NCBI RefSeq assembly: GCF_000585375.1
Contig: NZ_KK073874.1
Location: 6,354,894-6,418,893 of the forward strand
Source of the DNA: Cryptosporangium arvum DSM 44712
GTDB lineage: Bacteria; Actinomycetota; Actinomycetes; Mycobacteriales; Cryptosporangiaceae
Reading direction: 5' to 3'
Length of the DNA: 64,000 nt
Every line of letters starts with the position of its first letter. Within the stretch, counting starts at the first letter, position 1. The position numbers and the translations under genes are program-made. Of this stretch, positions 58,609 to 64,000 are shown piece after piece. The notes beneath the pieces are model-generated. The model did not search any database. It had not been told where the DNA came from and worked only from the letters and a program-made list of their open reading frames with translations.

Positions 58609-59645
58609 GCCGCGGCCGGGTCCTTCACGACCAGCTTGCCGGAGACGATCTGGTCGCGGACTTCCTTGACCTTGGTCAGCACGTCCTGGTGCTGGGCGAT
58701 GACGCAGCCGGAGCTGGCCACGTCGGCCTCCAGGCCGGTCAGGCCGACGCCGTCCTCCTTGAGGCCGTACTCGGTGACGCCGCCGGGCTTGCCGTCGAAG
58801 ATCGCCTTGACCGCGTTCTGGATCGCGACGTCCACACGCTTGATCGCGTTGTCGACGACGACGCCGGGCTCCTTGCCGCACTCGTTGACGTCGACGCCGA
58901 ACGCGTAGAAGCCACCGGCCTTGGCGGCCTGGAAGACGCCGGTGTTACCGCCCGAGGAGGCGGCCATCACGTAGTCGACGCCCTTCTGGGCCAGCGTCTC
59001 GGCCTGGGCGTTCGCCCGCGCCGGGTCGCTGAACGGGTTGTTGCCACCGACGAAGAGCGGGGTGAACGTCGACTTCGGGTTCACCGACTTCGCGCCCTCA
59101 CCGAACGGGTCGGTCCAGCGGTGGATGAAAGGCGAGTCGAGCGCGGCGACGGCGCCGAGCGCGTTCTTCTTGGTCAGCAGACCGGCCTCGACGCCGGCCA
59201 GGTACACCGCCTCGTACTCCTTGAACCGGGCGCAGGTGAGGTTCTTGGCCGGGTTCTCCGGGCACGAGTCGACCTGCAGGAACTGCTGGTCGGGGTTGTC
59301 GACCGGCGCGGTCTTCATGAGGTCGTCGAAGTTGAAGCCGATCGCGACGATCAGGTTCGGCTTCGCGTCGATCGCGGCCTGCAGGTTCTGCGAGATGCTC
59401 GTCGGGTCGGTGCTCTCGTACACCTTGACGTCGGCGTTCGCGGTCTTCGCGGCGGCCTTGGAGCCGTCGACGGAGAGCTTCAGGAACGCGTCGACGCCGA
59501 CGGGGTTCGGGGTGATGACGACGATCGACTTCTTGGCGCCATCGGCGCTCGAGCCGGACTCGGCGCTGCACCCGGTAGCGGCGACCGCCACGACGGCCGC
59601 GCCCAGGGTCAGGGCCAATAACTTGGCGTGACGACGTAACCGCAT
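58605..59645 (-). CDS. BMP-family nucleoside-binding lipoprotein
   Basis: A 346-residue lipoprotein with a signal ending VAVAATGCSAES (lipobox). The mature part follows the BMP family of nucleoside-binding proteins: SIVVITPNPVGVDAFLKLSV, FDDLMKTAPVDNPDQQFLQVD, YLAGVEAGLLTKKNALGAV and DYVMAASSGGNTGVF. It captures a nucleoside for the importer and is the first gene of a five-gene operon. Two inverted repeats in the 121-base gap to the GntR gene are likely control sites. Confidence 0.92.
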   Translation of the reverse strand: MRLRRHAKLLALTLGAAVVAVAATGCSAESGSSADGAKKSIVVITPNPVGVDAFLKLSVDGSKAAAKTANADVKVYESTDPTSISQNLQAAIDAKPNLIVAIGFNFDDLMKTAPVDNPDQQFLQVDSCPENPAKNLTCARFKEYEAVYLAGVEAGLLTKKNALGAVAALDSPFIHRWTDPFGEGAKSVNPKSTFTPLFVGGNNPFSDPARANAQAETLAQKGVDYVMAASSGGNTGVFQAAKAGGFYAFGVDVNECGKEPGVVVDNAIKRVDVAIQNAVKAIFDGKPGGVTEYGLKEDGVGLTGLEADVASSGCVIAQHQDVLTKVKEVRDQIVSGKLVVKDPAAA

Positions 59646-59673
59646 TCCTGAGTTCTCCTACCAGCAGTGTGGG

Positions 59674-59728
59674 GTATGCTCCCGGCAGCATACGGAGTTG
59701 ATCAGTGATTGAACAACTTCCACTGATC
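59674..59728. promoter_or_regulatory. Two inverted repeats between the nucleoside importer and the GntR gene
   Basis: GTATGCT and AGCATAC pair perfectly around CCCGGC (59674-59693). GATCAGTG and CACTGATC pair perfectly across 13 bases (59700-59728). They lie in the divergent control region and suit GntR-type operators for both the importer operon and the regulator. Confidence 0.6.
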
Positions 59729-59766
59729 GCTAGGCTAACGCGCGTACGGTTATCCTTGGCAGGAGT

Positions 59767-60486
59767 GTGACCATCACCAGGCGTCCGGTGCGACCAACCG
59801 CACTTCCGGAAGTGATCGCGGCGTCGTTACGGGAGCGCATCGGGGTCGAGTGGTCCACCGGGGACCAGCTGCCGAGCGAGGCGGAACTCGCCGCCGAGTA
59901 CGCGGTCAGCCGGCACACGATGCGGGCGTCGCTGCTCGCGCTGCAGCGGGCCGGGCTGGTGACGACACGCCACGGATCAGGCACGTTCGTGACGCGGTAC
60001 AACTCGTCGATCCGGGCCGGGCTGCAGGAGCTGCGCTCGCTGCACGATCTCATCGCCCAGCAGGGCCACCGCCCGGGCGCGTCCTACCGGTCGCGCCGCC
60101 GGCGCGTGGTCACGACGTCCGAGGCCGAGCTGCTCGAGCGCGGCGCCGCGTCGGAGGTCTACGAGATCGAACGCGAGATCACCTCCGACGGCCGGACGGT
60201 GGCCTTCGACTACTCCGTGGTCGCCGCGGACGCGTTACCGGGCGACGCCGACCTGTCCGGCTCGCTGTTCGAGCAGTACGCGAAGGTGAACGCGCTGCCC
60301 GATCGGGCGGTGGCGCGCGTGCGTGCGGTGCTGGAGCCGTCGGTGGGATGGGGCGCGGGGCGGCATCCCGACGGTTTGTACCTGCTGCTCGACCAGGTGC
60401 AGTACCTACCGGGGGGACGCCCGCTCTCCCACTCACGCATCTACTTCCTCGACGAGGGTTTCGAGTTCCTCCTCGTCCGCAGCTGA
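59767..60486 (+). CDS. GntR/HutC-family regulator with UTRA domain
   Basis: This 239-residue protein has an N-terminal GntR HTH (LPEVIAASLRERI, DQLPSEAELAAEYAVSRHTMRASL, GLVTTRHGSGTFV). A UTRA ligand domain runs from about 90, ending SHSRIYFLDEGFEFLLVRS. UTRA regulators often control sugar or nucleoside uptake. It is divergent from the BMP nucleoside importer, so it is probably that operon's regulator, sensing a nucleoside or its product. GTG at 59767; the ribosome site AGGAG is unusually close. Confidence 0.92.
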   Translation: MTITRRPVRPTALPEVIAASLRERIGVEWSTGDQLPSEAELAAEYAVSRHTMRASLLALQRAGLVTTRHGSGTFVTRYNSSIRAGLQELRSLHDLIAQQGHRPGASYRSRRRRVVTTSEAELLERGAASEVYEIEREITSDGRTVAFDYSVVAADALPGDADLSGSLFEQYAKVNALPDRAVARVRAVLEPSVGWGAGRHPDGLYLLLDQVQYLPGGRPLSHSRIYFLDEGFEFLLVRS

Positions 60487-60510
60487 GCCCGCTCCGCGCG
60501 CGGGGTTCAG
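60483..60510. terminator. Hairpin between the GntR gene and the convergent SDR gene
   Basis: CTGA...CCCGC pairs with GCGGG...TCAG across the stop codons of two convergent genes (loop TCCGCGC). It could end both transcripts. Confidence 0.45.
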
Positions 60511-61154
60511 TGGGCGAGGTTCACGTGGGCGCGGTGGTGGGCGCCCTTCTCGATGAGGTCGACGAAGCCGAGCGCGTAGTCCGCACCGGAGATCGCGCCG
60601 CCGTCGGACGGGGCCACGGACACCTCGTCGCCGACCCGGTACGCGCCCCGGCGCTCGCCGGGCGCGAAAGAGCCGAACATCCGGGCCGGGCTCACGAACA
60701 CCCAGTTGAGCGTTTCGGGCGTCGCCGGGAGGTCCTCGACGACCAGGCCGGCACCGGCCAGCACCTCGGTGTGCAGCTCGGCCGGGACGTGGGTGAGGTC
60801 CTCGACGAAACGCGGGGCCCCGGGCGCCGGGCGCAGCGACGAGAAGCCTCCGACGACGTACAGCGTGGCGCCCTCGGCGTCGGCCAGGCGGGCGGCGGTG
60901 CCGGTGACGGCGCGGAAAGTGCCGGCCAGCGGGCCGCGCGGCGCGAGCGCGGCCACCACCACGTCGGCGCCTCGGACGACGGCGGCCAGCGCGGCCTCGT
61001 CGGTGGCGTCACCCTGGACGTAGGTGACACCCGGGACGGGCTCGGTAGGCGCGGAGCGGCTGAACGCGGTGACCTCGTGACCGCGCCCGGCGGCCTCCGC
61101 GACGATTGCCGATCCGGCGTAACCGGTGCCGCCGATGACGACGATGCGAGACAT
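60507..61154 (-). CDS. NmrA/NAD(P)-binding atypical SDR
   Basis: This 215-residue protein has the dinucleotide motif VVIGGTGYAGSAIV, then EVTAFSRSAP, GATLYVVGGFSSL and LNWVFVSPARMF. It lacks the YxxxK catalytic pair of classical SDRs. It resembles NmrA-like and flavin-reductase-like oxidoreductases, often found beside HxlR regulators and induced by redox or electrophile stress. It is divergent from the HxlR gene, and the shared promoter region has an inverted GGTTACC/GGTAACC pair and the palindrome GAGACCAGGTCTC. Confidence 0.85.
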   Translation of the reverse strand: MSRIVVIGGTGYAGSAIVAEAAGRGHEVTAFSRSAPTEPVPGVTYVQGDATDEAALAAVVRGADVVVAALAPRGPLAGTFRAVTGTAARLADAEGATLYVVGGFSSLRPAPGAPRFVEDLTHVPAELHTEVLAGAGLVVEDLPATPETLNWVFVSPARMFGSFAPGERRGAYRVGDEVSVAPSDGGAISGADYALGFVDLIEKGAHHRAHVNLAH

Positions 61155-61186
61155 GATGTGCCCTTCTTCCCCACGGGGTTCGACAT

Positions 61187-61239
61187 GGTTACCGTAAGAG
61201 ACCAGGTCTCCAGCGGGAAGAAGGCACTTCGTGGTAACC
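61187..61239. promoter_or_regulatory. HxlR-type operator candidates
   Basis: GGTTACC (61187-61193) and GGTAACC (61233-61239) form a widely spaced inverted repeat, and GAGACCAGGTCTC (61198-61210) is a perfect 13-base palindrome about a single central base. They lie in and just past the divergent gap, overlapping the first codons of the HxlR gene. Confidence 0.5.
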
Positions 61240-61614
61240 ACCCAGGTAGACGCGGTGATCGCGGGTGATCCGTATCACGCCGACTGCCCCACCCGGCGCA
61301 TTCTGGATCGCGTCGGCGACCGGTGGACCGTCCTCGTCGTCGGTGTGCTCGGCGACGGGGACGCCCGCTTCTCCGAGCTGCGCCGCCGGATCGAGCGGAT
61401 CTCGCAGAAGATGCTGACGCAGACGCTGCGCAGCCTCGAACGGGACGGGCTGGTGCGGCGCACGGTCTACCCGGAGGTGCCGGTCCGGGTCGAGTACGGC
61501 CTCACCGACGCCGGGCGCACGCTGCTGGAGCCGCTACGGGCCCTGCGCCAGTGGTCGATCGAGCACCGCGACGAGATCGCGGCCGCACAGGCGGCCTACG
61601 ACCGCACCGAGTGA
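61231..61614 (+). CDS. HxlR-family transcriptional regulator
   Basis: A 127-residue winged-helix regulator with the HxlR signature: an N-terminal redox-type Cys in YHADCPTRRILDRVGDRW, then FSELRRRIERISQKMLTQTLRSLERDGLV and a wing ending in VRVEYGLTDAGRTLLEPL. The conserved Cys often senses quinones or aldehydes. It probably represses itself and the divergent NmrA-like oxidoreductase. GTG at 61231 has AAGAAGG upstream. Confidence 0.92.
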   Translation: MVTTQVDAVIAGDPYHADCPTRRILDRVGDRWTVLVVGVLGDGDARFSELRRRIERISQKMLTQTLRSLERDGLVRRTVYPEVPVRVEYGLTDAGRTLLEPLRALRQWSIEHRDEIAAAQAAYDRTE

Positions 61615-61628
61615 CCCTCCGCGGCCGT

Positions 61629-61665
61629 CGAGGCCCGCCCCAAATGGAGCCGGCGGCGGGCCTCG
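61629..61665. terminator. 11-base hairpin between the HxlR gene and metQ
   Basis: CGAGGCCCGCC and GGCGGGCCTCG pair perfectly across a 15-base loop, directly after the HxlR stop and six bases before the end of the convergent metQ gene. A bidirectional terminator is likely. Confidence 0.65.
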
Positions 61666-61671
61666 GACGCC

Positions 61672-62472
61672 TCAGAACGCCGCGAGCACCGAGCCCGAGT
61701 ACTTGTCCTCGATGAACTTCTTCACCTCGGGCGAGTGCAACAGCTTCTCCAGCTTCACGACACGCTCGTCCTTCTCGTCCCCGGCCCGGACGACGAGCAG
61801 GTTCGCGTAGGGGTTGTCGGTGCCGCTCTCCAGCGCGAGGGCGTCCTCGGCCGGGTTGAGGTCCGTCTCGATCGCGTAGTTGCCGTTGATCACCGAGACC
61901 GCGGTGTCGTCCAGGCTCCGCGGCAGCTGCGCGGCTTCCAGCGCCTTGAACGTGAGCTTCTTCGGGTTCGACGCGATGTCCCGCTCGGTCGCGTTGACGC
62001 CGACGCCGTCCTTCAGCGTGAGCAACCCGTTGGCGGCGAGCAGGTTCAGCGCCCGGCCCGAGTTCGAGGGGTCGTTCGGGATCGCGACGACGCCGCCCTC
62101 GGGGACGGCCGTGAGGTCCTTGACCTTCTTCGAGTACAGACCGAGCGGCTCGATGTGCACCGGCGTCAGCGCGGTGAACTTGTAGCCCTTGGCTTTCACT
62201 TCCTCGGCCAGGTACGGCTTGTGCTGGAAGTAGTTCGCGTCGAGTTGCTTGTCCTGCAGCGCGACGTTGGGCTGGACGTAGTCGTTGAACTCGACGATCT
62301 CGAGGTCCAGGCCTTCCTTCTCGGCGAGGTTGTCCTTGATGTACGTCAGGATCTCGCCGTGCGGAACGGGGCTGACCCCGACCTTGAGCGCGCCGTCGGA
62401 CGACGTCCCGGAGTCACCGCCGCAGGCGGCGAGCCCGAAGACGAGCGTGAGGGCGACCAGGAGGCGACGCAT
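61672..62472 (-). CDS. metQ: MetQ/NlpA methionine-binding lipoprotein
   Basis: The 266-residue lipoprotein has a signal ending in LAACGGDS (lipobox LAAC). The mature part has typical MetQ motifs: LKVGVSPVPHGEIL, VEFNDYVQPNVALQDKQLDANYFQH, and VAIPNDPSNSGRALNLLAANGLLTL. It binds D- or L-methionine for the MetNI importer encoded immediately upstream. It is the last gene of the metNIQ operon, eight bases after metI. Some homologues bind other ligands, but the operon context supports methionine. Confidence 0.9.
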   Translation of the reverse strand: MRRLLVALTLVFGLAACGGDSGTSSDGALKVGVSPVPHGEILTYIKDNLAEKEGLDLEIVEFNDYVQPNVALQDKQLDANYFQHKPYLAEEVKAKGYKFTALTPVHIEPLGLYSKKVKDLTAVPEGGVVAIPNDPSNSGRALNLLAANGLLTLKDGVGVNATERDIASNPKKLTFKALEAAQLPRSLDDTAVSVINGNYAIETDLNPAEDALALESGTDNPYANLLVVRAGDEKDERVVKLEKLLHSPEVKKFIEDKYSGSVLAAF

Positions 62473-62480
62473 GGGTTTCC

Positions 62481-63137
62481 TTATCGGTGGGAGAGACGGC
62501 GAACGATCAGATCGCCGAGCATCTGGATGAGTTGGACGAACACCACGAGCACCACGACCGTGGCGACCATGACCTCGGTCTCGAAGCGCTGGTAGCCGTA
62601 GCGGATCGCGAGGTCACCGAGGCCACCGCCGCCGACGACGCCGGCCATCGCCGAGTAGCCGACGAGCGCGACGACCGTGATCGTCAGGCCCGCGACCAGA
62701 CCCGGCCGGGCCTCGCGGAGCAGCACCTTCCCGACGATCTGGCGACGGGTGGCGCCCATCGCCACGGCGGCCGCGACGACGTCGGGCGGCACGTCACGGA
62801 TCGCGGACTCGACGATGCGGGCGAAGAACGGGATCGCCCCGATCGTCAGCGGCACGATCGCCGCGGACGTGCCGATCGTGGTGCCCACGATCGCGCGGGT
62901 GAACGGGATGACCGCGACCAGCAGGATGATGAACGGCAACGACCGGCCGACGTTGACGACCAGCCCGAGCACCGCGTTCACCGGCGGTGCGGTCAGCAGG
63001 CCACCGCGGTCGGTGAGCACGAGCAGCACGCCGACGAGCAGCCCGCCGACGGCGGTGAGCACCGTGGAGACGCCGACCATGTAGGCGGTCTCCTGCAGCC
63101 CGACGCCGAGGATCTCACTGAGTTCCGACCAGGTCAT
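62481..63137 (-). CDS. metI: MetI methionine ABC transporter permease
   Basis: The 218-residue permease has five hydrophobic helices, from VSTVLTAVGGLLVGVLLV to the closing ATVVVLVVFVQLIQMLG. The MetI-type EAA loop DVVAAAVAMGATRRQIVGKV is near residue 120, and RSLPFIILLVAVIPFTR is typical of the family. It forms the channel with MetN. ATG at 63137 overlaps the metN stop by four bases. Confidence 0.92.
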   Translation of the reverse strand: MTWSELSEILGVGLQETAYMVGVSTVLTAVGGLLVGVLLVLTDRGGLLTAPPVNAVLGLVVNVGRSLPFIILLVAVIPFTRAIVGTTIGTSAAIVPLTIGAIPFFARIVESAIRDVPPDVVAAAVAMGATRRQIVGKVLLREARPGLVAGLTITVVALVGYSAMAGVVGGGGLGDLAIRYGYQRFETEVMVATVVVLVVFVQLIQMLGDLIVRRLSHR

Positions 63138-64000
63138 GCGGCCACCTCCACCAGGGCGCCGTGATCGCGGAGGTAGGCGATCAAGGGCTGGGCCGCGGAC
63201 CGGTCGCCGGGCAGCGCCAGGCGCAGACGCCCCGCGCGCACCGCGGCGAGCTGCTCGACCGCGCCGCTGAGGATGCGGACGTCGGCGTCGAACCGGCGGA
63301 CGAGGCCGGCGAGCAGCGCGTCGTCGGCGTGCGTGCCGCTGACCGTGACGTCGACGACCGTGGTCCCGGGCACGTCCGGTACCGGCCCGAGCGGGAACAG
63401 CCCGCGGGTGAGCTCGCTGCCGGGCGCCGTCAGCAACTCCGCCACCGGGCCCGACTCGACGAACCGCCCGTTGCGCATCACCGCGGCCGAGTGGCACGCC
63501 TGCTTCACCACCCCCATCTCGTGGGTGATCAGCAGGATCGTCAGGCCCAGCCGACGGTTGAGGTCCTGCAGCAGGCTGAGGATCGAACCGGTGGTGTCCG
63601 CGTCCAACGCCGAGGTCGCCTCGTCCGACAACAGCACTTTCGGACGTCCGGCGAGCGCACGGGCGATCCCGACGCGCTGTTTCTGGCCGCCGGAGAGCTG
63701 CGCGGGGTACGCCCCGCCCCGGTCGCCGAGCCCGACCAGGTCGAGCAGCTCGGCCACCCGTTCGGCCCGCTCCGCCCGGCCCACCCCGGTGACCTCCAGC
63801 GGGAGCGCCACGTTGCCGGCGGCGGTGCGTGACGAGAGCAGCGCGAAGTGCTGATGGATCATGCCGATGCCGTGCCGGGCCCGGCGGAGCTCGCCGACGG
63901 ACAACGACGTCAGCTCCGTGCCGTCGACCGTGATCGTGCCGGCGTCGGGCCGCTCCAGCAGGTTGACGCAGCGCAGCAACGTGCTCTTGCCCGCGCCGCT
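63134..64000 (-). CDS. metN: MetN methionine ABC transporter ATPase, 5' end outside window
   Basis: The frame is open to the edge, where SGAGKSTLLRCVNLLE shows the end of the Walker A motif, so only the first few dozen residues are missing. It has an MIHQHFALL Q-loop, the signature LSGGQKQRVGIARAL, VLLSDEATSALD and the H-loop LLITHEMGV. The C-terminus has an ACT-like NIL domain (VVDVTVSGTHADDALLAGLV). That domain binds methionine and inhibits transport in this family. It pairs with MetI. Confidence 0.92.
   Translation of the reverse strand, partial: SGAGKSTLLRCVNLLERPDAGTITVDGTELTSLSVGELRRARHGIGMIHQHFALLSSRTAAGNVALPLEVTGVGRAERAERVAELLDLVGLGDRGGAYPAQLSGGQKQRVGIARALAGRPKVLLSDEATSALDADTTGSILSLLQDLNRRLGLTILLITHEMGVVKQACHSAAVMRNGRFVESGPVAELLTAPGSELTRGLFPLGPVPDVPGTTVVDVTVSGTHADDALLAGLVRRFDADVRILSGAVEQLAAVRAGRLRLALPGDRSAAQPLIAYLRDHGALVEVAA

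Noticed and set aside
62473-62480. A SAM or other riboswitch for the methionine importer
   Set aside because: The operon's 5' leader lies outside the window; the gap here is eight bases.
1-64000. tRNA, rRNA, insertion sequence or integrase genes
   Set aside because: I looked for tRNA-like cloverleaf ends and transposase motifs (DDE, HUH) among the open frames and saw none; a dedicated scan would be needed to exclude small RNAs.

Overview
The window is a dense, very GC-rich chromosomal segment from an actinobacterium. Codon third positions are almost all G or C, GTG and TTG starts are common, and genes abut with 4-base ATGA or GTGA overlaps. A P450 with a CxxHxxC ferredoxin, a mycofactocin-type short-chain dehydrogenase, a DUF35-thiolase and stand-alone MaoC-like hydratases fit the Mycobacteriales/Frankiales/Cryptosporangium end of the phylum. 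That placement is inference; no rRNA, tRNA, plasmid or phage genes are seen.

Bases 1-18043 form a catabolic island. A ten-gene minus-strand operon (17919 to 7106) encodes a class III CoA-transferase, two 3-hydroxyisobutyrate-dehydrogenase-like enzymes flanking an amidohydrolase, an aldehyde dehydrogenase, a mycofactocin-type SDR, a ferredoxin, a cytochrome P450, a DUF35-thiolase fusion and an FAD ferredoxin reductase. Around it lie a MaoC pair, a crotonase, a second aldehyde dehydrogenase, a 3-hydroxyacyl-CoA dehydrogenase, a double VOC protein and an ArsR-like regulator. Together these could hydroxylate a substrate, oxidise it to an acid, activate it with CoA, hydrate and oxidise it, and cleave it by retro-aldol or thiolysis. 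A shared motif (core TTGATAGTT) before several of these genes suggests one regulon.

Bases 18094-31105 are mixed. They hold a LacI regulator with a perfect 24-base palindrome upstream, a membrane protein, a two-component system, a threonine-dehydratase-like enzyme with a YheO-type regulator, two secreted or membrane-anchored proteins (one with an L7/L12-like domain), a double GNAT, a DUF1810 protein, an acyl-CoA synthetase, a TetR-ureohydrolase pair with a clear operator, and a flavin reductase. The flavin reductase is coupled to a luciferase-like monooxygenase gene that has lost internal blocks but stays open (31102-31749). Next to it is a stand-alone AIPR-family phage-resistance gene (32080-33936) with less biased codon use.

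Bases 33933-41404 are a seven-gene minus-strand operon: a cytosine-deaminase-like hydrolase, an NMT1-type ABC importer, an FAD-linked oxidase, a creatininase-family amidase and an ATZ/TRZ-type amidohydrolase that lacks expected metal ligands. A divergent XRE-cupin regulator probably controls it. The substrate is probably a cyclic amide or nitrogen heterocycle.

Bases 42159-54141 carry mostly single genes: a GH128-like glycosidase, an 870-residue TPR protein, an FAD reductase, an Hsp31-like DJ-1 protein, a PASTA protein, a phytase-like lipoprotein, a DUF1684 protein, an AAA ATPase and an M20 peptidase. Bases 54127-60486 are a BMP-type nucleoside importer with a nucleoside hydrolase and a divergent GntR regulator. 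The window ends with an NmrA-like/HxlR divergent pair and a methionine importer (metQ, metI and a cut-off metN).
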